Part shown: positions 23,080 to 33,467 of the stretch, in pieces | Layout of the letters: every line of letters begins with the position of its first letter | Numbering within the stretch: position 1 is the first letter of the stretch | Origin: Zoroaster sp. YZ-2022 | Lineage: Eukaryota > Echinodermata > Asteroidea > Forcipulatida > Zoroasteridae | Reading direction: 5' to 3' | Length of the DNA: 64,000 nucleotides | NCBI GenBank assembly: GCA_029582265.1 | Contig: CM055823.1 | Location: 4,960,001 to 5,024,000 of the forward strand | Translations under genes and position numbers: made by a program | The notes under the pieces: generated by a model | What the model was told of the DNA's origin: nothing | What the model saw: the letters and a program-made list of their open reading frames with translations, nothing else | Databases searched by the model: none

Positions 23080-24024
23080 GTAAATTACAATGTTGCTGAT
23101 CACTGCTGATATATTAAGGCCTTGTCAATTTTTACAGGCAACTTGGGGGCAACCAACTGTACAGCATGCAAAAGGAACTCTTTAGTTGCGCACAAGGGAC
23201 ATTTTTCTTAGTGTCTTACTGCCCCCAAGAAAATTATGTGAAATGTTAAATATGAATGTTTAGCCTTCTTAGAGATTGCCTGTAACTTGCCTGGTGTAAC
23301 ATGACCCTTAAATGTGATAGGCATCTTTGCTGAATATATATAACAAACAATGATATCATACATAAAAAGTATTGACATTGACAAGTTTCAATAAAAATAT
23401 ACATGTATACTATGTATCATGGAAAATAAAACTTCATTGCCATGTGATTACCTTGTTTGTACTATCTGGTCCTTGCTCTATGACTATACTAATGCCCCGC
23501 TTTGTTAAGGAAACTCTGATCATTAATTTGAGCATTGATTGAGCATACAATCAATATATCATACTTGTGATGGAGGTTTAGAAGGGTCTTTATCAATTAA
23601 TTTAGTCATTGCCATTAAAAATGTTTGATGTCTTATTAGGCATCACCAGACCAGGTACAAAGATGGACTTTCACCTCATTCAGTAATCAAGAGGTTTAAG
23701 CAAGGTTTACAATGATGAGGATTCACCATCGACAGAGGCAAAGGTCCAGAGCCTATAAACTATTAATATTTTAGCTGAGTTTTCTTACGCAAAATGTTTG
23801 CTTTATCTCAAAATATGGGTTGTCACAATATCAACAAAACATCGAATACATGATAATTACTACAAAGACCTAACATTAAAAATACTCGCCCGAAGAAAAG
23901 ACCGCTATCGACAAAAGCCACTTCGGACCGTTTGTTTACATCCGGGCACTTTCACCATTATCACCTTGCTCAAATGGCGGCCGGACCAGTCCACGCATGA
24001 TTACACACGTTTGTACGTGTTTCG
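23080..24024. other. 3' part of the P-type element, no exon recognised
   Basis: I looked for the expected downstream transposase blocks and found none. ORF 23798-24118 crosses the right TIR and is a shadow. Confidence 0.5.
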
Positions 24025-24076
24025 GGTCGAGTTCCCCATCTTTCGCGCCTACGGCGCTCTACAATCTTTGGTGCTA
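24025..24076 (-). repeat. Right TIR of the P-type element
   Basis: Reverse complement of 20041-20092, with differences mainly in the outermost 5 bp and at single positions. Confidence 0.85.
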
Positions 24077-24603
24077 CTCATTTCATTTTCATTTCATTTA
24101 TTGATTTCACACAGGTAGAAAAACAAATAAACACAAATGTACATTAAATTAACAGAAACAGAAACAAAGGTAGCACCCCTGTAGGATTACAAAAAAGTAA
24201 ACTAAATTACTGTCGAGTTGATCTCCTGATGCTACCAATTAGGAAGTAAACAAATATTGATCACACAAAGAATGATAAACAACATGGCTTTAGGCACACT
24301 TAAATATATAAAATATATAAGATATAAAAACAATACTAAAATAAAAATATGAAAAGTTAATACTACACAGTTTGAGTTAGGGCATCTGCTAGGCCAGGGA
24401 CTAATAAATGTTTTCTAAGTGAATTAACAAATAAAGATAAACTATAAATAACTGTTTCTTTAACATCTGTTGGTAGCACCTCCCATAATCTAGGGAATCT
24501 ATAAAAAAGAGAATGATGAGCAGCATTGGACCTAGCCATTTGATGAGAAAACTTAATAACTTCAGTGTGTCTAATGGCATCTCGTGAAATTTTCCTTTCT
24601 GTT
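24077..24603 (-). mobile_element. LINE 3' end on the minus strand
   Basis: Minus-strand codons 24602-24363 read SNAAHHSLFYRFPRLWEVLP, then TDVKETVIYSLSLFVNSLRK and HLLVPGL, up to a stop. This is the C-terminal end of a non-LTR reverse transcriptase (PRLW..LP....S...F...L..HL). The 3' UTR runs to the P-element border and ends in ATGAAATGAAA words. No methionine-started ORF of length remains, so a length filter misses it. Confidence 0.7.
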
Positions 24604-25153
24604 CAAGACAAGTCGGTATTTATTTGGATACTTGTATGTTCAATAAGGCTTTTATGTCACGACTATTAGAAGACTTTCAAGCATTTTAAGTGAATCGATT
24701 AGACTTTACTCGAAATCATTTCTTGTCGAGCGTCAAATGTTTTTCTTAAAACAATCATCTGCATCAAGTTTTTTGTTACAAATGACTCCTGGTCCACATG
24801 GTTGGTGTTTACTTTGACATTTTGCGTGTTTTACTGACCACTTCAGATTTATATCTGGGTGAAAGATCAACTAATGTTTCATTCTGCCATGCATTTTATA
24901 TAGTGGAGTAATCTCTTTCTCAATTATCAAAACATCCTGAATGGATGTCTGCTACAGTTTTTGGCGACATCTGCAATAACATTCTCCTATCTATAGACAC
25001 CTCGCTGAGTTAAAACTATTTGCTAGTCCCAATGACACTGTTTTTCCATGACAAACGCAAGCTTTAGTCGTGAATCACAGCATAACCAATGATATATTTT
25101 GTTCCCTTCTATTGTTTATTTATATTGTTCCATTCTATTGTTCCTATTGTTAT
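24604..25153. other. No recognisable feature
   Basis: No ORF with a motif. TATTGTTC words repeat at 25105-25150. Confidence 0.5.
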
Positions 25154-25338
25154 TGGACTTAATTGTTCTCTGGTTCTCTGGTCTTTGCGCATGTTGTCTC
25201 AGACGCTATGAAACGATGTCCAATTGCAGCCAAAATTGCTGGATCGATTTATACCAAGATTACCCCAAAAAGTGCGTCACCGCATCGATTTTGCCGAAGC
25301 CGCCCAATGACCAAAAACTGGATACTGTTGTTACCTAA
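25154..25338 (+). mobile_element. Harbinger-like MITE, internally deleted
   Basis: It contains GGTTCTCTGGTCTTTGCGC, GAAACGATGTCCAATTGCAG and GCGTCACCGCATCGATTTTG of the GGCC family, but the central 150 bp are missing. TAA follows the right end (25336-25338). The left end is degraded. Confidence 0.75.
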
Positions 25339-25750
25339 CAAATATATACCGGGTATTGTTTTAAGAAACAAATATCCCTTCTATAATAATTAATTTATGT
25401 TGAAAACGTGTTTATAAAAGATTTAAATGGTTTTCAGGGGAAAAATGGTTATTGCTAGCAAAATCGAATCAGTATGATGATTCCTCAAAAGCTAAATTGT
25501 TTTCCTGTTCTGCCTGCGAGTCGCACTTTGGTCGTGCTTAACGACACGGACAATAATAAACAGCTGCCGTAAAGGAAACTTACCCAAGTGGGAATCTCTC
25601 ATCCACAGTAATTTGATAAATTATGTTTTTCATTAATTAATATGTCAGTTTCATTTTGTTCAATGTGTGATTTATACCGATACTATGAATGTTAACTGCT
25701 ACGATATATCTTCTTGAAGAAGTGACTTACATTTTCTAAGATTTTCGGGG

Positions 25751-25857
25751 TGAAATAATTAAACAAATGATTGAATACTGTATTTCCTTAACCCTCCCCA
25801 TGCAGTCAAGGGAGGGTTAAGGAAATACAGTATTCAATCATTTGTTCAATTATTTCA
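25751..25857. repeat. Near-perfect hairpin, 48-bp arms
   Basis: The left arm 25751-25798 and right arm 25810-25857 are reverse complements with one mismatch, separated by 11 bases. The arms contain AAATGATTGAATACTGTATT. No flanking duplication is evident. It could be a recent snap-back duplication, a tiny foldback insertion or a small-RNA precursor. Confidence 0.85.
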
Positions 25858-26565
25858 CAAAAAATAGTCAAAATCAGTCAAAATGTTGATATACTTGCCA
25901 AGGTATATCTAGTGCACTTAAAAGACGAACACTGTCAAACCTTACGTGTACTAAGTACATTTACAGGTCAACATGAGTCGACCGTTTTTGACTGGTAAAA
26001 GCATTGTCTTGTATTGTTCAGGGTGGTCAAAATGACAGTAAAAACAGTCAACAATGCCCCTGTGTGCACATTTGGGTCAATAGTCAAAACAGCCAGCTGA
26101 CCACAATAGCTACTTGCCAGTGGCAGTTGTCACTAAAGTTTAGCTAAAGTAGGAGGGATTTATTACGTCAAGTAGTTTACCGATTGAAATATCAGTATGT
26201 TGATGGCTAAATAATAAATAGCATTCCTATAAGAATGTGATTTTACATAACAACTATAGAGTGATTTGCAATAATTGTGTGCATATGCAGTGACAGATAT
26301 AATAAAGTGTTTATATTTCACTGACTCAATCTGTTTGGCGTTCAGCGAGGTGATATAATTGTTTTCATTTGATTGAAATTGTCCTTCAAAGCTCAATAAA
26401 AGTGACCTTGCTTTCTCGTATGAACTAACATTGTGCAACCTCTCGAGAGTATTACACATGCAAGATGCTATGTCATAGCAATTAAATTAAACTGTCCAAA
26501 AATAACAACTAAATTGTCGTAGATACAAAGCAAGTAACCCGGCAGTAATATTTGAATTGCCATCA
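25858..26565. other. Intergenic; AGTCAAAA-rich
   Basis: The word AGTCAAAA or its variants recurs at 25865-25885 and 26015-26090. No gene is seen. Confidence 0.5.
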
Positions 26566-26790
26566 TTAAAGGGGCAGTATCGTCACGATCAGAGCAGACT
26601 TTCAACAGGGCATGGAATCGCTGTCCCAGTTTAAGATGTGACGCAGTGACTGATAATTACTGGCTCATTTATGCAGCAGCAACGGTAATATGACCTTATC
26701 ATGTTAGTATTATTTTCAGTCACTGAGTTAATCTAAAAACTAGCACTCCGATTCCATGGCCTGTTGATTGTGACGATACTGTCCCTTTAA
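26566..26790 (+). mobile_element. TTAA-flanked MITE, copy 2
   Basis: It opens TTAAAGGGGCAGTATCGTCA (26566) and closes with GACGATACTGTCCCTTTAA (26790): inverted ends with TTAA on both sides. The interior ACCTTATCATG and CAGCAGCAACGGTAATATGA match copy 1. Confidence 0.85.
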
Positions 26791-27039
26791 AAGTGGCATT
26801 GGAAATTATTTTTCAGACGTTTATCATTCTTGACAAAACAAGAAGACAAAATCGGTTTAGTTTTGGTAACTTTACCAATTTTGTTCCTTCCCTTTACAGC
26901 TGATGTCAATACAAATTGCCTTGATACACACTGTATCAACCACTGAAGCCAAAACAAACACGCGATGCGGATTCACTGATACATTCTTCCCAACAACAAA
27001 CATGATGTTCAATGTAATAAACATATGAAATCAAACACT

Positions 27040-27315
27040 GACTACTTGAGTAGCAAGATATTGATTTTTCCCAAGTAAAGTCAAGTCGTAAGTAATTTCT
27101 TCGCAAGCCAAGTCAGTTCTTTTCAAGTTAAGTCAAATCACACGTAATTAGTGAAAGTTGCTTATAAGTAATTGTCATTCTTCACTGTCACAACATTCAA
27201 TCACAAGAATACCCAACCCCGCATCGTATTTAACTGAAAAATATCGACAAGTCAAGTCAAAGAAAAATGTGACTTGAGTCAGATTCTAAGTCGCTGATTT
27301 GAGTTACCAATTCCA
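27040..27315. repeat. AAGTCAAGTC-rich stretch, possible MITE
   Basis: TCAAGTC/GACTTGA words lie in inverted order at 27069-27135 and 27249-27275. Several hAT-type MITEs have such ends, but I cannot fix the borders. Confidence 0.35.
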
Positions 27316-27490
27316 ATGACTAGTCTAGCCACGAAACCATCTACTCTGCCTAACACTTTTAGTGAGAACGCCTACGTACCAACCACCGACAAGTCTAGCC
27401 ACGGACCCTCGAGTCTGTATTCTGCTTTCAGTTAGAACGCCTAGATACCAACTTATGATTAGTCTAGCCACTGACTCTATAGTCTGTCAT
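27310..27490 (+). repeat. ~75-bp tandem repeat, 2.5 units
   Basis: The unit carries GACTAGTCTAGCCACGGACC, then CTGTATTCTGCTTTCAGT and AGAACGCCTACGTACCAAC. Related units lie at 39482-39565 and 40043-40180. Confidence 0.7.
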
Positions 27491-28417
27491 ACTCACGATA
27501 GTCATGAGTATAATTGATTGATCGGTAAATATCAAAATATTCAATTCAAATTTTAGCTGTTTAATATCTTTCATCTTATGTAATGAATTGATAACTTTAA
27601 GTACAGGAAACCATGCAGCGAAACTTGCGGCTAATCCCAGTCTGAACAAAATATATCATTTTAATCTGGTCATTCATTTTGAATATATTACAAAACATAG
27701 AATTATTATAAATTGTATGGCTAAGTTAAATTTATCTTAAACTTTTTATCGCGGCTCGCCCACATTTAAAACTAGGTCGCAGCAAACGTAGAACAGTTAG
27801 GTGCCCGGAAGTTTCAGAACCGTTTTTTGAGACCGAGTCAACACGCACGCTCCTTTCCCTGAACCCTGGATGCAATGACGTCACGATTGAATAGCACACT
27901 GTGATTTCTCCCGAAGCGGATAATACTTATAGCTGTGGCGATCAACAGTCCTTCAGGCATTTTCAGATGTTAAACAAAGATCGCTTTTAATCTCTCCATT
28001 ATTAACTTTGTAGCGACGTTGTTTCACATTGTGGGTGTATTTCCTGGCCTTATGGGTGGTGAACAAGCCAGAAGACATTCAAACCGATCGATACATAGGC
28101 TCTTGTTATTTATTGAAAGAATTAGAACTCATCCATTGGGGTTTTCTGAAGAATATAGGTTCACTTTAGTATAATCTTTCCAAAAAGTATGTCTCCTTCA
28201 AGGGAAGTTCAGAGGTTATTTTAGCAGCACCGTTTTGCTCTTAGTGTATTCTGTGAAAATTGGGAATGTTTTTGTATATTCCTCATGACCTAGGCCTAAC
28301 ATTAAGATAAAGCTTTAACAGGTTGGGTTTCTGTACATTGATGCTTGCAGAGGATGGATGCATGTACACATACCAGTATATTTTACTAAGTGTTTTTATA
28401 TCAGTTTCAAAGGGAAT
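27491..28417. other. Intergenic DNA, no gene seen
   Basis: One 61-codon minus ORF without a motif. The section 27790-27900 is less AT-rich and contains a TGACGTCA palindrome near 27868, but there is no adjacent gene. Confidence 0.5.
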
Positions 28418-28470
28418 GTAATGTCTACAAAACTGCTTCTAAGGGTATGCTTACTCTACTCTCTCTGAAT
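28418..28470 (+). repeat. Partial 81-bp-family unit
   Basis: AAAACTGCTTCTAAGGGTAT and GCTTACTCTACTCTCTCTGA match half a unit of the 81-bp family. Confidence 0.55.
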
Positions 28471-28600
28471 CAAAATACTGTGTATTTGTCCGATTGTCTG
28501 TTTTGCTACACTATCCTTGTTGACTTTACTAATCTACTTTCTTCTTCCAGCCTAAAAATTCCAGCACTTCCCGTACCTCTATTTATTCATGTGTAATACC

Positions 28601-28790
28601 TGTTTAGTCTTGTCGCATACTAGTAGTATGCTACTCTACTTTTTGTACTTTCTTCTTTTGTGTTCAATTCACACCTGACTAACTTCTGCTCACACTTGTG
28701 TTTATGTATGTGTGCATGTTTGTATGTCGTCCATTTTGCCTTTGAGAAAGAACCTGCTAGGTTCAAAATGTAAGGCCGATAACTACTATT
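28601..28790 (+). repeat. Dispersed family 2 copy
   Basis: It has TTGTACTTTCTTCTTTTGTG, CACACCTGACTAACTTCTGC, the hairpin GAACCTGCTAGGTTC and a TGTAAGGCCGATAAC end. There is no tandem array in this copy. Confidence 0.75.
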
Positions 28791-28804
28791 CTGCAATCAA
28801 AACA

Positions 28805-30822
28805 TTCACCCTAGGCATTTGAGCTAGAAAGCATCCCAAATCCGCCAAAATCCATCAACATGTATATAAATTACCGCATTTGACAAAGCATCCATGGCTT
28901 GGCTATACACAGTCCTGAATCCAACCAAAGCAGCCGGTGTAGTTGGATGGATTTGGTACACATGGCTACATGTTCTATTCACTGGGCTATACTGTGGAGT
29001 ACTGAATCCAACCAAAGCAGCCGGTGTAGTTGGATGGATTTGGTACACATGGCTACATGCTCTATTCACTGGGCTATACTGTGGAGTACTGAATCCAACA
29101 AAAGCAGCCAGGTGGAGTTTGATGGATTTGGTACACATGGCTACATGCTCTATTCGCTGGGCTATACTGTGGAGTACTGAATCCAACAAAAGCAGCCGGT
29201 GGAGTTTGATGGATTTGGTACACATGGCTACATGCTCTATTCACTGGGCTATACTGTGGAGTACTGAATCCAACCAAAGCAGCCGGTGTAGTTGGATGGA
29301 TTTGGTACACATGGCTACATGCTCTATTCACTGGGCTATACTGTGGAGTACTGAATCCAACCAAAGCAGCCGGTGTAGTTGGATGGATTTGGTACACATG
29401 GCTACATGTTCTATTCACTGGGCTATACTGTGGAGTACTGAATCCAACCAAAGCAGCCGGTGTAGTTGGATGGATTTGGTACACATGGCTACATGCTCTA
29501 TTCACTGGGCTATACTGTGGAGTACTGAATCCAACCAAAGCAGCCAGGTGGAGTTTGATGGATTTGGTACACATGGCTACATGCTCTATTCGCTGGGCTA
29601 TACTGTGGAGTACTGAATCCAACCAAAGCAGCCGGTGTAGTTGGATGGATTTGGTACACATGGCTACATGCTCTATTCACTGGGCTATACTGTGGAGTAC
29701 TGAATCCAACAAAAGCAGCCGGTGGAGTTTGATGGATTTGGTACACATGGCTACATGCTCTATTCGCTGGGCTATACTGTGGAGTACTGAATCCAACAAA
29801 AGCAGCCGGTGGAGTTTGATGGATTTGGTACACATGGCTTCATGCTCTATTCACTGGGCTATACTGTGGAGTACTGAATCCAACAAAAGCAGCCGGTGGA
29901 GTTTGATGGATTTGGTACACATGGCTACGTGCTCTATTCGCTGGGCTATACTGTGGAGTACTGAATCCAACAAAAGCAGCCGGTGGAGTTTGATGGATTT
30001 AGTACACATGGCTACATGCTCTATTCGCTGGGCTATACTGTGGAGTACTGAATCCAACAAAAGCAGCCGGTGGAGTTTGATGGATTTGGTACACATGGCT
30101 ACATGCTCTATTCACTGGGCTATACTGTGGAGTACTGGATCCAACAAAAGCAGCCGGTGGAGTTTGATGGATTTGGTACACATGGCTACATGCTCTATTC
30201 GCTGGGCTATACTGTGGAGTACTGAATCCAACAAAAGCAGCCGGTGGAGTTTGATGGATTTAGTACACATGGCTACATGCTCTATTCGCTGGGCTATACT
30301 GTGGAGTACTGAATCCAACAAAAGCAGCCGGTGGAGTTTGATGGATTTAGTACACATGGCTACATGCTCTATTCGCTGGGCTATACTGTGGAGTACTGAA
30401 TCCAACAAAAGCAGCCGGTGGAGTTTGATGGATTTAGTACACATGGCTACATGCTCTATTCACTGGGCTATACTGTGGAGTACTGAATCCAACAAAAGCA
30501 GCCGGTGGAGTTTGATGGATTTGGTACACACGGCTACATGCTCTATTCGCTGGGCTATACTGTGGAGTACTGAATCCAACAAAAGCAGCCGGTGGAGTTT
30601 GATGGATTTAGTACACGTGGCTACATGCTCTATTCGCTGGGCTATACTGTGGAGTACTGAATCCAACAAAAGCAGCCGGTGGAGTTTGATGGATTTAGTA
30701 CACGTGGCTACATGCTCTATTCTCTGGGCTATACTGTGGAGTACTGAATCCATCAAAATCAGGCAAAACCAGGAGAAGGATTTTGGAGGATTTGGGGTAG
30801 TTAAGGTTAAACAACCACAATG
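28805..30822 (+). repeat. Element with 87-bp tandem array, 21 units
   Basis: Twenty-one units of 87-88 bp (about 28916-30750) contain TGGATTTGGTACACATGGCT and GCTATACTGTGGAGTACTGA. Two unit types alternate in blocks: one with CCAACCAAAGCAGCCGGTGT, one with CCAACAAAAGCAGCCGGTGG; the second fills the 3' half. Flanks equal those of 8008-8307, which has about one unit. Because 87 is a multiple of three, ORFs of 448, 240 and 195 codons run through on both strands; none is evidence of a protein. Confidence 0.93.
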
Positions 30823-31024
30823 TTTCCGTTTATTACGCTGTATAGTAAACGCGTTAGATCTATACTTAGTGACAATATGCATTCAGAATTTGTTTGTATA
30901 AATTGTACGTGGAATGCACTTATTCCTAAATTTGAACTCAAACTTATTAAATTTTTCTTCAAAGTCACATCGCCTCTGAAAATTTCTTTTCTAGGGAAGA
31001 TGAAGATTGATACCATCATCATCT

Positions 31025-31075
31025 TTGGGGGCAGAACCGCTTCTAAGGATATGCTTACTTCCTTTAAGTAAAGGT
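31025..31075 (+). repeat. Partial 81-bp-family unit
   Basis: GAACCGCTTCTAAGGATATG and CTTACTTCCTTTAAG match part of the 81-bp unit. Confidence 0.45.
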
Positions 31076-31093
31076 AAAAACGAAGCGAAGCGC

Positions 31094-31161
31094 ATTACTT
31101 AGACAGGTAAAACTTGTAGCTTTGCATGGTGAGGATGATAAGTAAGACTAATTACTTAGAC
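31094..31161 (-). mobile_element. 46-bp foldback 3' end with 11-bp duplication
   Basis: Only the terminal 46 bp of the foldback family (31105-31150) are present. They are flanked by a perfect direct repeat ATTACTTAGAC at 31094-31104 and 31151-31161. Read on the minus strand it ends GCTACAAGTTTTACC. The copy is an extreme 5' truncation that still made a target duplication. Confidence 0.85.
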
Positions 31162-32023
31162 GTCAACATTAAAATCGCGCTATTTCAAAATGTCATTGTT
31201 CATGTACGTAATTCGCTGCACATTTGCATTCATGTGAAGTATAAAACGGCATTTATTACAAAAGCAAAAGCGGACTATATTGTATAGTTTATTTGTATTT
31301 GAGGCGGATTAGAGAAATATATGTTTAATTAGATGAATTAATCTCTATGGAAACAAATAATATCCTTGAAACTAGAATTGCAATAATGTTAAAAGTGGTT
31401 AGTCACTGATCATACGATGACAAATGCAAAGCGTGTTGTACCGACCATGACTCTTGTCAGAAGAGCGGTTGCTGGTCAGTTGTGAGCGACTTTTATTGTA
31501 TTTTCGCAGCTTCATGTCTATAATTTTACCTTTGTGACCTAATTCCTTATATTATCTTTGGAGATTTATGTCTCTATGAATAATATCAAACACAAATTGT
31601 CAGACGTGTTCATTAAAAATTCATATTCAAAGTACCAAATATTTGTGTAACACAATTATATGAAAATGCGTGACTTTTCTGACATGAAAAGCACGTTGCA
31701 TGTTCTTATCAAGAAATTCTCCGTCTACCAGTCAATGTCCACCACCTTATTTATTGGAAGCATAGTTCATTGTGGCCTTAACACAGGGAAAATACAAAAT
31801 AATACGGTAATTGTGGTTTATAATCGCAAATATTACAATAATATGGCATAAAATAACGATAAATAGTGAACATTGCAATAGAATTGACAGAAATTCATTT
31901 TTTTCTTAATAGCACCCGAGGCAGTATTTCAAGGGATGTTTGATTCCATCGCTGTACCTTTAATCCAAGTGAGTTGTAAACAACTGTTTTTTCCCTTTTA
32001 TGTTTTTCGAGATTACAAATAAT
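31162..32023. other. Intergenic DNA, no gene seen
   Basis: A 63-codon ORF at 31660-31851 has no motif. An AAT repeat at 32028-32044 belongs to the SINE tail that follows. Confidence 0.5.
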
Positions 32024-32393
32024 GCGTAATAATAATAATAATAATATTTCATTCTTATATAGCGCATTTCACATAATGTCCCAATGCGCTTTACATTATT
32101 TCCCCTGGTCACTGGGCCGATATCATTCCTATAATCTTTCTCAGCTCCCTGGGGAGTATACAGCCCATTATGTGCAACCTTTTTGGCGCTACATGGCTAA
32201 TCAAACACAATAACCATCTCTACCCTCACAGGTACCCATTTATACTCCTGGGTGAAGAGAAGCAATTACAGTAAAGTGCCTTGCTCAAGGACACAAGTGG
32301 CATGGTCGCGGGCAGGATTCGAATCCACATTCTGACGACACAACCATCAGAACACAAGTCCAATGCACGTAACCGCTCAGCCATGGCACCGTA
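32024..32393 (-). mobile_element. tRNA-derived SINE, minus strand
   Basis: On the minus strand the A box is TGGCTGAGCGG (32373-32383) and the B box region GGATTCGAATCC (32315-32326). The body shares GTGTCCTTGAGCAAGGCAC and AGCTCCCTGGGGAG-type words with the 3559 SINE. The tail is GCGCTATATAAG plus ATT repeats. Many differences from the 3559 copy indicate an older or separate subfamily. Confidence 0.8.
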
Positions 32394-32932
32394 ATGGCTT
32401 AAAGGTAAGGTATGTAGCATTGGTTTATACCAAAATGGTGCAGTTTTAAGCTCTTTTATCTCAGCAGAATATTCTGTGCTTAACGGAAGAGTTTTTCACG
32501 GATTAGCAAGGAATTTCTGCTTGTGATTTAATTTGTTGAAAAACCTTTTTTTAAATTACATTTCTATGCCAATTTCTAAGCCATGCTTTGACATGGCCAC
32601 ACAAATACGAACACGACAGCTGTGTCACTGATGCCCACTTAAACAATTAATACTTCAAATTTATCGATCAACTTATTGGAACCACCACTGATCAATAAAA
32701 TTCTGCATTGTATCTAAAGCAATGAATAATTAACATTAAACAATTCCTACAGTCTTAAAGCCAGATGTGAAATCGTGAAATGTAATCAATGCATCCAAAC
32801 TTTATACGATTCAAGATATATGTATAAACTCCAACCTGTGAAAGAATTTGAAAAATAAATTAATTGATAACACTGCAATAGTCAAGGGGTAGATAATATC
32901 ATCACCAATTTTACACTAAGTAAGTTTTATAT
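32394..32932. other. No gene; fragment shared with 57.5 kb
   Basis: TTTCTATGCCAATTTCTAAG at 32563-32582 recurs near 57536-57557, pointing to another dispersed repeat. The rest is AT-rich without features. Confidence 0.45.
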
Positions 32933-33302
32933 AAATCAGTGGAGTGTCGTGGCCGAGCGGTCTAGCTTACCGGACTCAAGTTCTGGTGTTAGCAGCAGAA
33001 TGTGGGTTCGAATCCCGGCCGTGGCACTTGTGTCTTTGACACTTAACCATAATTGCTTCTCTCCACCCAGGGGTTAAATGGGTACCTGTGAGGGCAGAGT
33101 TGGTTGATTAGCCCTATATGCGCTGTAATGGCAGCAATTGAGCTGTATACTTCCCAGGGAGCTGAGATGGTTTCAGGAATGATTTATGAGCCTTATGAGC
33201 CTTATGAGCAGGGGTAATAATATGCGCCTTGAGCACCACTCAGTTGGTGGATACGTGCGCTATATAAGTCCACACATTATTATTATTATTATTAAATCTG
33301 TG
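32933..33302 (+). mobile_element. tRNA-Leu(CAA)-derived SINE with target duplication
   Basis: Nearly identical to the copy at 3559. The A box TGGCCGAGCGG, anticodon stem CCGGACTCAAGTTCTGG (closer to real tRNA-Leu than the first copy) and B box GGTTCGAATCC are intact. Flanks AAATCAGTG (32933-32941) and AAATCTGTG (33294-33302) look like a 9-bp target duplication with one change. The tail ends in ATT repeats. Confidence 0.9.
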
Positions 33303-33467
33303 ATATTTATGTTTTTCGAGAACATTGGGGCTTTAAAGGGACAATATCGTCACGATCAACAGGGCATGGAATCAGAGTGCTAGTTTTAGATTAACTCAAT
33401 GACTGAAAATAACACCCCACATGATAAGGTCATAATTATTACCGTTGCTGCTGCATACACGAGCACT

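Larger units (their letters stand above)
20041..24076 (+). mobile_element. P-element-type transposon, defective
   Basis: The ends are long inverted repeats: 20041-20092 and 24025-24076 share GAGCGCCGTAGGCGCGAAAG and about 45 of 52 positions. Both subterminal regions also share GGCCGCCATTT and GAGCAAG/CAGCAAG. Inside is a spliced gene joining a THAP zinc finger to a P-element-like transposase (20213-23079). The catalytic and C-terminal half after the FDEMSI block is not recognisable, and a MITE splits the third exon. The right border abuts a LINE tail, and no 8-bp target duplication remains visible. Confidence 0.85.

Noticed and set aside
23798..24118. 106-codon ORF at the end of the P-type element
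   Set aside because: It crosses the right TIR and runs into the LINE tail. No transposase blocks are visible.
29555..30901. A 448-codon ORF and related long ORFs at 28894-29616 and 29074-29661
   Set aside because: They exist because the repeat unit is 87 bp, a multiple of three. Both strands are open, and the sequence is a repeated 29-residue string without a domain.
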